DNA from: CAYOWQ01 sp964407695
GTDB taxonomy: Bacteria; Planctomycetota; Phycisphaerae; Phycisphaerales; SM1A02
Length of the DNA stretch: 64,000 bases
Direction: 5' to 3'
Assembly (NCBI GenBank): GCA_964407695.1
Contig: CAYOWQ010000003.1
Location: 248,001 to 312,000, forward strand
Shown one piece after another: positions 50,777 to 59,448 of the stretch. The translations under genes and the position numbers were made by a program. Each line of letters begins with the position of its first letter. Within the stretch, counting starts at the first letter, position 1. Under the pieces are notes generated by a model. It did no database searches and was not told the DNA's origin. It was given only the letters and a program-made list of their open reading frames with translations.

Positions 50777-51386
50777 GGCGGTGTTCAAAAGAATTCTCCT
50801 GAGCGACATCTTTCACCACACCTGGTCGCTCCCGCTGATCGCATTCCTGCATCAAACGTCTGGGGCGAAACTGGTCATGATGTGCAACAGTCTGGGGGCA
50901 AGCCGGCGGGCGATCGCGACCACGCTGCGTCCGCTGCAACGGTTGGGGTTGGTGATGCACAATCCCGGCTACGGCCATCCGCTGCGTCCCGAGTATCTCT
51001 TGACGGCGAGGGGGCTGCGAGTCGGACCTTCGTGCCGGGAGCTGCTGCGGGCGCTCGACGCCGCGGAGGTGCGGGCGCTGGGTTTGCGCAAGTGGACGAT
51101 ACCGGTCCTGGCAGCGCTGGAAGACGGAATGCGCTACTCGGAAGTTCGCGATTCGCTGCATGGAATCACGGACAGAGCCCTGGCGATGACGCTGAAGGAT
51201 CTGACGGCCGCGGGGCTGGTGATTCGGCTGGTTCTGGACCTTCGGCCTCCGGCAGTGGTCTATCGGCGGTCGGAGCGATCACGGGGGCTCGCGGACGCTG
51301 CTCAGCGCATGGAGGCAGCGCTAAACGAGGGGCCCCGAGACGCGGGCATGAAGGACGGACGCTCGCGCGGGCGGCGACTGGCCTGA
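50775..51386 (+). CDS. Tandem HxlR-type winged-helix regulator
   Basis: A 203-residue protein with two winged-helix units. The second (about 95-185, RKWTIPVLAALEDGMRYSEVRDSLHGITDRALAMTLKDLTAAGLV) is a clear HxlR/DUF24 signature; the first (about 1-85, with IFHHTWSLPLIAFLHQ and NSLGASRRAIATTLRPLQRLGLV) has the same pattern. HxlR proteins bind small palindromes and sense redox or aldehyde stress. No conserved N-terminal cysteine typical of YodB is present in front of the helix. ATG at 50775 is used, but GTG at 50769 is also possible; there is no ribosome binding site, so the mRNA may be nearly leaderless. Confidence 0.85.
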   Translation: MAVFKRILLSDIFHHTWSLPLIAFLHQTSGAKLVMMCNSLGASRRAIATTLRPLQRLGLVMHNPGYGHPLRPEYLLTARGLRVGPSCRELLRALDAAEVRALGLRKWTIPVLAALEDGMRYSEVRDSLHGITDRALAMTLKDLTAAGLVIRLVLDLRPPAVVYRRSERSRGLADAAQRMEAALNEGPRDAGMKDGRSRGRRLA

Positions 51387-51462
51387 GACCTGGCTGAACG
51401 ATCATGCCGTCATCCCGATCGATTTCCCGTGGAGCGAAGACGGGGTCCAGAGATCCGACAAT

Positions 51463-54400
51463 TCAGATGCGCTTCAGCAGATCTTCTACGGCGGCTTTCA
51501 ATTGAGCGTCCAGTTTCTTGGATTCGTCCTCGGGGGTCTGGGGCACAAGCAGGTCGGGCACTGCGCCGTTGTTCTCCATGTCTGTGCCGTCGAGGAGATA
51601 CCAGCCGCGGAAGGGAAGACGGACGGAGGTGCCGTCGATCAGTCGCGTTCCGCCGGTGGAAATGACGCCACCGTAGGTTTGCTGGCCCACGAGCGTTCCG
51701 CGCTTGAGGGTCTTGAATGCGTGGGAGATGATCTCGGCGTTGGAGAAGCTCTTCTCATTGCACAGCATGTTGATGGGTAGGGCATACCGCTGGATGAACA
51801 GGCGGTCCTGGGGATAGCCGTCGTGAATTGAAGGATCGCCGCCGCGAGGAACGGTGTAGGCATGCGGCTGGGTCATGATGGAAGAGAGGAGGCGATCGGC
51901 GGTCCATCCGCCACCATTGTTGCGGACGTCGATGATGAGTCCTTGTTTTCCATCGGCGGCGGCGAAGAGGTCGCGCTCGAATTCGTCGAGCGAACCCTGA
52001 TCCATACCCTGAATATGGGCATAGCCGATGCGGCCGTTGGACCACTCGGTGACCTTGGCGAGTTGTTGACGCTGCCAGTGGCTGTAGTTCAGGCTGACGA
52101 ACTGTCCATAGCTGATGGGTCGGAGAATGGTTCGGAATTCGACGTCGCGTCCATCGAGCGGTCGCTTGATGGTGAGAATGGTGTCGGAGCCGATCCTGCC
52201 TCGGAGGCGGGATTCAACAGTGTCGACAGGCGAGAAGGGGACTTCGTCGATCGCGGTGATGATGTCGCCAGGGAGAAGCGCCATGTCGCCCTTGGCCGCG
52301 GGCGTCTCGGGGATTACTTCAATGACTCGGAAACCGCCATTGACGGGCTCGTGAATGGTGCCAAGCCGGCCGCAGGGCTGGGCGATGGGCGATGACCGTC
52401 CGGGAGCAAAGACTCCGAGGTGGGAGGCATTGAGTTCGCCGAGGAAACGATTGGCGACGTCGTTGAATTCGTCGGCGGTGCGGGTCTTTCGAGCAAGGTC
52501 AAGGTATTTGACGGAAAGCGCCGGCCAATCAAGGCCCTTCATGGTGGGGTGGTAGAACGTTTCGCCGAGGATTCGGGCCGCCTCGAGGAATTTCTGTGCC
52601 GCCTGCTCCTGCAGGTCGATGCGGATGGTGTGGTCGATGTCAAAGGACTTCAGGTCGCCGCCCTCGATCTTGACGGAGGATGCCTGTCCGCCGGCGACTT
52701 GAATGACTCGATCTCCTGTGAGGGAGAGGTGCTGAACTTCGGCAGCACCGCCGAGGCGTTTCTTGTCGGTGCCGTCCCATTTCATGGAGAAGAGCGAGCG
52801 ATCGGGGTCGTCCGCGTTGATGACGAACCTATCACCGGCAGGGGTGAGCTCAAGAGAGGATTCCGAACCGGTGAAGGTGGTGACGCGGCGAACTCGGAGG
52901 TAGGCATCTTCGAGGTCGAAGGTCTCGGGGGGATGTTCCGGAGAGACCTTGATCCAGGGTTTGGGCTCGTCCTTGTCGTCATCCTTCTTCTCGGGCTTGG
53001 GCGGTTCAGCACCGAGGGGCTTGCGCTTCTTTGCGAGGTCGGCGGCATCCTTGAAGTATTGATCAAGTTCCTGGCGATTGAGGGCTTCGAGCAGTTTGTC
53101 GAGATAGACCATCCAGACGTCGACTTCCTCGTTGGTGCGCTCGGAGAGGAATGCGAGGACGCGGCCGTCGGCCGACCAGCGAGGGTTGGTGTCGTTGTCG
53201 GGGTGGCGGGTGATGTTGACGGGCGGTTTGGAGCCGTCGGCGGGGACGATGAAGATGTCGCTGTTGAAATTGCGGTCGGATTGCTGATAGGCGATAAGGC
53301 GTGAATCGGCGGACCATCGCCATTCAAGATCGGAATCCCAGCCGGTGACGAGCGCGGTGGTGGCGTTGGACTCGAGGTTGAGAATCATGAGATCGCCGGG
53401 TCCGCGGCGAAAGGCAAGTTTCTTGCCGTCGGGCGAGGGCGATGGATTTCGGTCGTTGGTGGATTCTGCAATGACCGGCGCAATCCTGAAGGTGAGGGCG
53501 CGGGGCCAGCGGGATTCGTTCTTGTCCTTGGACTTCTTCTCCTTCGCGTCGGCCTTTGCGTCCGTTTCGGCGTTCTGCGGCTGAGACGCCGGCGGTTCGA
53601 GAGATTCGGGAGCGGACGCGGCCGGTGCGGGTTCGCCAGCGGGCGCGGTGGCTGCAGGCTGGCTGGCCGCGGCGGGGTGGAACAGTTCTTGATACTGCTT
53701 TCGGACATCGTCGAGCGTGGTGTCGACCTCGGCAGCGTAGATGGAGTCGGTGCCGTCGGAGTCACTGACGAAGAAGAGTCGCTTGCCGTCGGCCGACCAG
53801 GCGAGATTCTTCTCGCGAGCGGGCGAGTTGGTGATACGGCGGGTCGGGCTGCGATCCTCGACATCGCGAAGGAAGACTTCGCCGTAGGCCACCAGAGCGA
53901 CAACCTTTCCATCAGGAGAGAGAGCTGCCTCGGAGACGTCGCGATTGATGGACTTCAGTTGAACATTGTCCTGCTCGTCGTCGGCGGCGGTTATGGACAG
54001 ACGCTGAGGGGACGGGTTGGGTGCATCGAGTTTAAGCGTGTAGAGGGAGTCCCAGGCCATGAAGACGGCGATTGGGGAATGGAAAGCGATGCTGAGATGC
54101 TGAATATCGCGATCATCGAAGGACGTGAGCGGTGACGCGCTGGATTCACCGGCGTTGAGATCCATTCGATAGACGTTGACGCGGTCGAGGCGACGATCGG
54201 AGAGAAAAATGATGGTGTGGTCGTCGAGCCATAGGGGATAACTGTCGTTGCCGGCAAACGTGGTGAGTTGTCGGAAGGAACCGTCGGCCCTGTTGAAGAG
54301 CCAGAGATCACGATTATCCGGGCCGCGATAGTTTCGGCGCGACCACGCGGATCCGCCGCGAACAAAGGCGATGCGCTGACCGGTTCGATCTGCAGCGGGG

Positions 54401-54885
54401 AGGGAGCCGAAGGCATCATGCAGGCGATGGAAGGGGGCACCGCTGAGCGGGGCGACGTAGGGACGGGAGGAGCGATAGAGGTCGCCCTCGAGCGACGAAT
54501 CGAAGAGAAGGCCGGGGGACTGAGGCGATGGATCGAAGCCGCTGAGGGTGAGGCTGCGGTCGGTGTCGGTAACCTGGCGGAGTCCGGAGCCGTCGGGGCT
54601 CATGACGTACAGGTTGGCAGCGCCTTCTCGATCGGATTCAAACGCAATGAGGGAGCCATCAGGACTCCAGGCGGAGTTGGTTTCGTCGGCCGGGTGACTG
54701 GTGAGCCTGAGGGCCTGACCGCCTGAGGAGGAGACACGCCAGAGGTCGCCCCGCCAGGAAAACACGATGGACGAGCCATCGGGGCTGATGGATGGGAAAC
54801 GAGGGAAATCGACAACAGCGGCGGCTGCACCGAAGGCAAAGGCCATGGCCAGGACAGAGACGAGGCGGGCGGTATCGCGTGTCAT
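51463..54885 (-). CDS. Tricorn-like protease (S41)
   Basis: An 1140-residue protein with a signal peptide (ARLVSVLAMAFAFGAAAAV) from the ATG at 54885. An N-terminal beta-propeller with WSPDGSLIAFESDR repeats (to about 340) and a second one (about 465-650) are split by a disordered A/P/S/Q insert. A PDZ domain (GGFRVIEVIPETPAAKGDMALLPGD) and the S41 core follow. The tricorn tetrad elements are visible: Ser-His in ELNASHLGVFAPG, the serine in EKSFSNAEIISHAF (Asn where tricorn has Asp), and Glu in DMENNGAVPD. Probably a periplasmic peptidase. It continues about 78 codons upstream in frame but this looks non-coding. Confidence 0.93.
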   Translation of the reverse strand: MTRDTARLVSVLAMAFAFGAAAAVVDFPRFPSISPDGSSIVFSWRGDLWRVSSSGGQALRLTSHPADETNSAWSPDGSLIAFESDREGAANLYVMSPDGSGLRQVTDTDRSLTLSGFDPSPQSPGLLFDSSLEGDLYRSSRPYVAPLSGAPFHRLHDAFGSLPAADRTGQRIAFVRGGSAWSRRNYRGPDNRDLWLFNRADGSFRQLTTFAGNDSYPLWLDDHTIIFLSDRRLDRVNVYRMDLNAGESSASPLTSFDDRDIQHLSIAFHSPIAVFMAWDSLYTLKLDAPNPSPQRLSITAADDEQDNVQLKSINRDVSEAALSPDGKVVALVAYGEVFLRDVEDRSPTRRITNSPAREKNLAWSADGKRLFFVSDSDGTDSIYAAEVDTTLDDVRKQYQELFHPAAASQPAATAPAGEPAPAASAPESLEPPASQPQNAETDAKADAKEKKSKDKNESRWPRALTFRIAPVIAESTNDRNPSPSPDGKKLAFRRGPGDLMILNLESNATTALVTGWDSDLEWRWSADSRLIAYQQSDRNFNSDIFIVPADGSKPPVNITRHPDNDTNPRWSADGRVLAFLSERTNEEVDVWMVYLDKLLEALNRQELDQYFKDAADLAKKRKPLGAEPPKPEKKDDDKDEPKPWIKVSPEHPPETFDLEDAYLRVRRVTTFTGSESSLELTPAGDRFVINADDPDRSLFSMKWDGTDKKRLGGAAEVQHLSLTGDRVIQVAGGQASSVKIEGGDLKSFDIDHTIRIDLQEQAAQKFLEAARILGETFYHPTMKGLDWPALSVKYLDLARKTRTADEFNDVANRFLGELNASHLGVFAPGRSSPIAQPCGRLGTIHEPVNGGFRVIEVIPETPAAKGDMALLPGDIITAIDEVPFSPVDTVESRLRGRIGSDTILTIKRPLDGRDVEFRTILRPISYGQFVSLNYSHWQRQQLAKVTEWSNGRIGYAHIQGMDQGSLDEFERDLFAAADGKQGLIIDVRNNGGGWTADRLLSSIMTQPHAYTVPRGGDPSIHDGYPQDRLFIQRYALPINMLCNEKSFSNAEIISHAFKTLKRGTLVGQQTYGGVISTGGTRLIDGTSVRLPFRGWYLLDGTDMENNGAVPDLLVPQTPEDESKKLDAQLKAAVEDLLKRI

Positions 54886-55051
54886 CCCGGCAGAATAATG
54901 GTCTGAGGGCGGATTGAACACTGTCGAATCGGGCGGGGAGTGCGGATTATTCCGGCTGATTCCTGTGTCGAAGCGAAAGTCGAAGTCAATGGAGGGAAAG
55001 TCGGGTCGATTGGCGACCGATAGATTGAGCGAAGCCAGGAGGTGCGACGTC
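54886..55051. other. Intergenic region upstream of a small gene
   Basis: 166 bases between the tricorn gene (minus) and the small gene at 55052 (plus). It contains the ribosome binding site AGGAGGTG at 55037-55044. I could not identify a promoter. Confidence 0.4.
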
Positions 55052-55438
55052 ATGGAGCGACATTCGTCATCAATGCAGCGGATTCGAAACTGTCTTGCCG
55101 CAATGGAGCGGTCCATCGATTCAGCGAGAACGGATCGTGAGAATCGAAACGGCGGCGGCGGCGTTCATTCGAACGGTGCCGCGGCCCATTCCATGAAGTC
55201 AGTTTCCAGCACGGTTCAGGGCACAATCCCGGCCACCATTCCCAACCTGATTCCCGGGACACCGTCGGCCAAGGCCTCAATGCCTGGGTCGACACCCGCA
55301 TCAAACACGATTGGCCTATCGGACCTTTCGCCGGTTTCTCCACCGTCTTCCGGCGGCGAGCCCGAGCGTCTCAAGGCCAAGGCGAAGCGACTGAACAACC
55401 CGGGAATGAACTCGTCGATGCCCCGACAGGTGGGATAA
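55052..55438 (+). CDS. Probable small disordered protein
   Basis: A 128-residue frame starting seven bases after AGGAGGTG (55037-55044), a full anti-Shine-Dalgarno match, the strongest in the window. The N-terminus has MQRIRNCLAAMERSIDSAR, a short amphipathic helix; the rest is S/P/G/N-rich with repeated GTIPATIPNLIPGTPSAK-type stretches and a basic end (KAKAKRLNNPG). Codon bias resembles the neighbours. No family is recognised. It ends 126 bases before the STAS gene on the same strand. It could be an overlooked partner of the STAS protein, or a chance frame; a proteomic check would settle it. Confidence 0.45.
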   Translation: MERHSSSMQRIRNCLAAMERSIDSARTDRENRNGGGGVHSNGAAAHSMKSVSSTVQGTIPATIPNLIPGTPSAKASMPGSTPASNTIGLSDLSPVSPPSSGGEPERLKAKAKRLNNPGMNSSMPRQVG

Positions 55439-55564
55439 CCGCTACGGACCTCCAGGTCGTTCCAGGCCTCCCGGTTGACGCATGTTGTCACATTGAGTGC
55501 GTTCGGGGTCATCTTGCGCGGCGACATGGTCGATGGTGCAAGCGAGGCAAAGGAGTCTGGTCTC

Positions 55565-56017
55565 ATGTGGAGTCTCTTCTCAAAGCGGGTCGAATCGACG
55601 GTCGTTTCACCGCAGGTGGAGCCGGCTGTGACAGAGGCAGCGGCGAGACCGATCGAACACTCGATCGCCGACGTCGAGATGGTCAACGGGGTTGCGGTGG
55701 CGACGATCACCGTGAATGAACTGTCGGCAACGACGGGCCTGGAAGGACTGGCCGACCTGCTGGCGGTGATGCAGGGGACCGGAGCCTCGCACTGCGTGCT
55801 CGACCTGCAGAATGTGAATCACATGGACAGCGGCTGTGTCGGCACGCTTGTGGAGGCGATCAACCGACTCGGCAAGTCGGGCGCCCGACTGGCCCTGGTC
55901 AATCCGGATCGCAGTGTGGCGTACCTCTTCAAGTTGACGCGGCTGGATCGGGTCTTTCCCATCTGTCGCGATGTGATGAGCGCGATCGCCACGCTGAAAC
56001 GTGACGAACCACGTTGA
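55565..56017 (+). CDS. STAS-domain anti-sigma-factor antagonist-like protein
   Basis: A 150-residue protein. The STAS fold starts near residue 45 (VNGVAVATITVNELSATTGLE), with the phosphorylatable Ser in NHMDSGCVGTLVEAINRLG and the end block LVNPDRSVAYLFKLTRLDRVFPI. In SpoIIAA-type proteins this serine is phosphorylated by a kinase such as SpoIIAB/RsbW; no such kinase gene is here. The ATG at 55565 is preceded by AAAGGAG with nine bases spacing; the longer upstream frame is rejected. The first 40 residues are low-complexity. Confidence 0.9.
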   Translation: MWSLFSKRVESTVVSPQVEPAVTEAAARPIEHSIADVEMVNGVAVATITVNELSATTGLEGLADLLAVMQGTGASHCVLDLQNVNHMDSGCVGTLVEAINRLGKSGARLALVNPDRSVAYLFKLTRLDRVFPICRDVMSAIATLKRDEPR

Positions 56018-56052
56018 AACTCGCCTCAAATCGGTCGGTATGATCGCAGCCC

Positions 56053-57141
56053 ATGAGAAGCGAGTCGCTCGAATTTCTGAAGAACCTGCTGGATACGCCG
56101 AGCCCCTCGGGCTTTGAGCATGCGGTTCAACGACACTGGCTGGCCTATGTCAAGCCGTTTGCCGACCGAACGTGGTTCGACGCCTATGGCAACTGCTTCG
56201 CGTCAATCGAACCGAAGGGTGCCACGGACCCGACCACGGTGGCGCTCTGCGGCCATGCGGACGAGATCGGCCTGATGGTGAACCACGTCGATGACAAGGG
56301 ATTCGTCTATTGTCGCGGAATCGGCGGGATCGATGTGACGGCGATTGTCGGGAAACGGGTGAAGTTTCAGAGTTCGATCGCCGAAGTTGGGGAGGTGGCG
56401 GGGGTGATCGGGGCCACGGCGATCCACCTGCAGGACAAGTCGGGCGACCCCAAGGTCCGAAAGATTCACGAGTTGTTCGTGGATATCGGTGCGTGCAATC
56501 GCGACGACGCGATGGCGCGACTGAATATTGGTGATCCGGGGGTGATTGATGAAGGGTTCATGGCGCTGACCCAGGACGTGATCGTCGGCAGGGGATTGGA
56601 CAATCGAATCGGAATCTGGGCCAGTGCGGAGGCGTTGCGGCTTGTGGCGGAGAAAAGGGGCGGGCTTGCGGCGAAGGTGGTTGCCGTGTCGACGGTGCAG
56701 GAAGAAATCGGGCTCAACGGCGCAGCGATGGCGGCAGAGAGCATTCGGCCGCACGCCGCGCTGATCACCGATGTGGGACACGCCACGGACTCACCGGGGA
56801 TCAACCAGGCGCAGCATGGGTCGTTCAAGCTGGGATGCGGACCGAAGATTGCGGTCGGGGCGCAGATGCACCCGGAGATCGTGTCGCGACTGATTGATCT
56901 GGCCGGCAAGGCGTCGATTAGCCTGCAGCGATCAGCGGTGCCGGGGCGGAGCGGAACAGATACCGACTCCATATTCAACCGGGTCGGCGGCATTCCCTGC
57001 GGGCTTTTGAGCCTGCCGCTCCGGTACATGCATACCACGGTGGAATCGGCCAGCCTCAAGGACCTTGAATCGATTGCAACGCTTTTCAGCCAATTCTGCC
57101 TGAGTCTGCAGATGGGTGAACGATTCACGGCGGCGATATGA
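56053..57141 (+). CDS. M42-family aminopeptidase
   Basis: A 362-residue tetrahedral dodecameric aminopeptidase (TET/FrvX type). Metal-site residues can be seen: His-Asp in CGHADEIGLM, Asp in GRGLDNRIG, Glu-Glu in VQEEIGLNG, Asp in ITDVGHATD and the His of RYMHTTVESA. The inserted dimerisation domain is around residues 80-165. It acts on peptides in the cytosol and is often annotated as glutamyl aminopeptidase or endoglucanase (an old misnomer). 36 bases after the STAS gene in the same direction. Confidence 0.94.
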   Translation: MRSESLEFLKNLLDTPSPSGFEHAVQRHWLAYVKPFADRTWFDAYGNCFASIEPKGATDPTTVALCGHADEIGLMVNHVDDKGFVYCRGIGGIDVTAIVGKRVKFQSSIAEVGEVAGVIGATAIHLQDKSGDPKVRKIHELFVDIGACNRDDAMARLNIGDPGVIDEGFMALTQDVIVGRGLDNRIGIWASAEALRLVAEKRGGLAAKVVAVSTVQEEIGLNGAAMAAESIRPHAALITDVGHATDSPGINQAQHGSFKLGCGPKIAVGAQMHPEIVSRLIDLAGKASISLQRSAVPGRSGTDTDSIFNRVGGIPCGLLSLPLRYMHTTVESASLKDLESIATLFSQFCLSLQMGERFTAAI

Positions 57142-57208
57142 TGTCGGCTGTCCGCTCGGAATCGGCGAGTGCCCATTCCGAATCAAGGACATGGAGTAAT
57201 GCCGCCGA

Positions 57209-57826
57209 ATGTTCTCATTCATGCGTCAAGCCGTCAGGGATTTCAAGCATACCGGGGCCGTCTGGCCCTCTTCGCCGCAACTGGCGAAGGTGATGACCCG
57301 GTCACTTCGCGGGGCGGCCGGTAGTCGAAGGGTGCTGGAGGTAGGCCCCGGCACGGGTGTCTTCACGCGGGATGTGATCGAACATCTCCGTTCGGGTGAT
57401 GAGTTCGACATCGTCGAGATCAATCCCGCGTTCTGTCGGCACCTCGAACGCCACGTGCTGCCGAGAGGTAAGAATGGCCCGGTGGTGAGGCTGCATTGCT
57501 CGCCGATCGAGTCGGCGGCGATTGAGGGGCCGTATGACTTCATTATTTGCGGTCTGCCCTTCAACAACTTTCCTCCGGCCATGGTGCGGTCGATCTTTCG
57601 CCGGCTGATATCGCTGTTGCGAGAGGGCGGCGAGCTGGCATACTTTGAGTATGCGGGCGTGCGGGTGATGAAGGCTCCTCTGGTTGGTCCGAACGGTCGA
57701 CGCCGGCTGCGAGAGATCAGCCGCGTGGGCAAAGCGCTCCGACGCAAGCATGGCGGCCGTCGTGAATTGGTGCTGGGGAACATTCCGCCGGCTCTGGCGG
57801 TGCGGCTGAAGCGAAGCGGCGCCTGA
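57209..57826 (+). CDS. Phospholipid N-methyltransferase-like SAM enzyme
   Basis: A 205-residue SAM-dependent methyltransferase. Motif I is RVLEVGPGTGVFT, the acidic post-I residue lies in DIVEINP, and the family's GLPFNNFP motif (where PmtA enzymes have a GLPF-type block) is at about 112-119. It resembles phosphatidylethanolamine N-methyltransferase (PmtA) and rRNA adenine dimethyltransferases; the GLPF block favours a lipid substrate. No signal peptide. It follows the M42 gene by 67 bases. Confidence 0.75.
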   Translation: MFSFMRQAVRDFKHTGAVWPSSPQLAKVMTRSLRGAAGSRRVLEVGPGTGVFTRDVIEHLRSGDEFDIVEINPAFCRHLERHVLPRGKNGPVVRLHCSPIESAAIEGPYDFIICGLPFNNFPPAMVRSIFRRLISLLREGGELAYFEYAGVRVMKAPLVGPNGRRRLREISRVGKALRRKHGGRRELVLGNIPPALAVRLKRSGA

Positions 57827-57890
57827 CGGAGCCACGGTCGCAAAGGGAGTCGTGCGTGGGTGGCCGCCGCCAGCGAAGCGAGGTCTGGAA

Positions 57891-58109
57891 TTGACGGCAT
57901 GGCTCGAGATGGCGCACCATCGAGATGCGGCAAAGGCGTTCGACGAGACAGTGGATTGGTGTCGAACGCTGGCTGGAAACAGCGAACTGCTGGAGCTGCT
58001 GCACGGCTTCAGTGCAGGGCCTCGCCCGGACGAGGAGGAGACACCTTTCACCTCGGCCCGCCGTGAAGTCGCCAGGCGAGTGCTGCAATGCATTCTGAGC
58101 AACGGGTGA
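57891..58109 (+). CDS. Small hypothetical protein
   Basis: A 72-residue frame read from TTG at 57891, with GAGG seven bases upstream. It contains an amphipathic helical stretch MAHHRDAAKAFDETVDWC, then an acidic linker and another helix. No cysteine motif or family match. The open frame starts a little earlier with GTG at 57852, but spacing to GGGAG is poor there. It is followed 43 bases later by dapL, so it might be cotranscribed. Confidence 0.4.
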   Translation: MTAWLEMAHHRDAAKAFDETVDWCRTLAGNSELLELLHGFSAGPRPDEEETPFTSARREVARRVLQCILSNG

Positions 58110-58152
58110 CTCTCGTCATCGGGCCTATCATCGGCCTTGATCAGGAGCACCG

Positions 58153-59424
58153 ATGGCATTCATTAATGAGAACTATCTGAAGCTGCAGGCGGGGTACCTC
58201 TTTCCGGAGATCGAGCGGCGGGTGAAGGCGTTTCTCGAATCGAATCCTGCGGCGTCGTCGCGCTTGATCCGGTGCGGCATCGGGGATGTGACGGAGCCGA
58301 TTCCGGCCGCAGCACGAGAGGCAATGCACAAGGCCGTCGATGATCTGGGAGACCGCAAGACCTTCAAGGGATACGGGCCGGCGACGGGGTACGACTTTGT
58401 GCGAAAGGCCATTGCCCAGAACGACTACCGCGACCGCGGGATAGACATCGCCGACGATGAAATCTTCCTTTCGGATGGATCCAAGGGTGATTGCGGTGCG
58501 ATTCTCGATATTCTCGGTTCCCGAAACACGATCGCGATTCCGGATCCGGTGTATCCCGTCTATGTCGATACCAACGTGATGGCCGGGCACACGGGTCCTC
58601 ACAATGGCCGGCATGGCTATCAGGGGCTGGTGTATATGCCATGCACGCCGGAGAACGATTTCATTCCGGATATTCCTTCCGGCAAGGTGGACATTGTCTA
58701 CCTCTGCTTCCCCAACAACCCGACGGGTGGGACGATTAGCCGAGAGAGACTCGGCGAGTGGGTGACGTGGGCGAATCGGAATGAAGCGATCATTCTGTAT
58801 GACGCAGCCTACGGCGAATACATCTCGCAGGATCATCTGCCCAAGTCAATCTTTGAGATTCCCGGGGCCAAGACCTGCGCCATCGAGTTCCGATCATTCT
58901 CAAAGAACGGCGGATTCACCGGGGTGCGCTGTGGATACACGGTTGTGCCCAAGTCGCTTGAAGGCGGTACCGGAGACGGCCGCAAGGTGGCGCTGCATCC
59001 CCTGTGGTGGCGGCGCTGGAGCACGAAGTCCAATGGGGTGTCGTGGCCCGTGCAATGCGCTGCCGCCGCTCTCTACAGCGAGGCCGGCAAGGCGCAGGTT
59101 CAGGAACTCATCGATCATTACATGGGCAACGCGGCGGTCCTGCGAAAGGCCTGTGCTGACGCGGGGCTCGACTGCTGGGGTGGTGTCAATGCTCCCTACG
59201 TCTGGGTGAAGTGCCCTGAGGGCATGGGAAGCTGGGAGATGTTCGACACTCTCCTGAACAAGGCGAATGTGGTGATCACGCCGGGTGCAGGCTTTGGTGA
59301 ATGCGGTGAAGGATTCTTCCGCATCTCGGCCTTCAACGGTCGATCCAATATCGAAGAGGCCTCGCGGCGGCTGGTGGGCGTGCTCCGGGCTGGCGCTTCG
59401 ACGCAGACGGCCGGCGCTCGCTGA
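58153..59424 (+). CDS. dapL: LL-diaminopimelate aminotransferase
   Basis: A 423-residue PLP enzyme that converts tetrahydrodipicolinate directly to LL-diaminopimelate, bypassing the acyl-DAP route for lysine and cell wall. Family landmarks: FINENYLKLQAGYLFPEI at the start, CGIGDVTEPIP, DGSKGDCGAI, PDPVYPVY, and the active-site Lys in SFSKNGGFTGVRCGYTVVP. It starts at the ATG at 58153 with GGAG six bases upstream. DapL is the normal DAP route in planctomycetes and chlamydiae. Stands next to a threonine dehydratase-like gene. Confidence 0.96.
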   Translation: MAFINENYLKLQAGYLFPEIERRVKAFLESNPAASSRLIRCGIGDVTEPIPAAAREAMHKAVDDLGDRKTFKGYGPATGYDFVRKAIAQNDYRDRGIDIADDEIFLSDGSKGDCGAILDILGSRNTIAIPDPVYPVYVDTNVMAGHTGPHNGRHGYQGLVYMPCTPENDFIPDIPSGKVDIVYLCFPNNPTGGTISRERLGEWVTWANRNEAIILYDAAYGEYISQDHLPKSIFEIPGAKTCAIEFRSFSKNGGFTGVRCGYTVVPKSLEGGTGDGRKVALHPLWWRRWSTKSNGVSWPVQCAAAALYSEAGKAQVQELIDHYMGNAAVLRKACADAGLDCWGGVNAPYVWVKCPEGMGSWEMFDTLLNKANVVITPGAGFGECGEGFFRISAFNGRSNIEEASRRLVGVLRAGASTQTAGAR

Positions 59425-59448
59425 ACATTGACTGTGGCTGCCGATTCG

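Noticed and set aside
55216..55710. A 164-codon minus-strand frame between the small gene and STAS
   Set aside because: It covers the start of the STAS gene and the small gene on the opposite strand, and has no ribosome binding site or motif.
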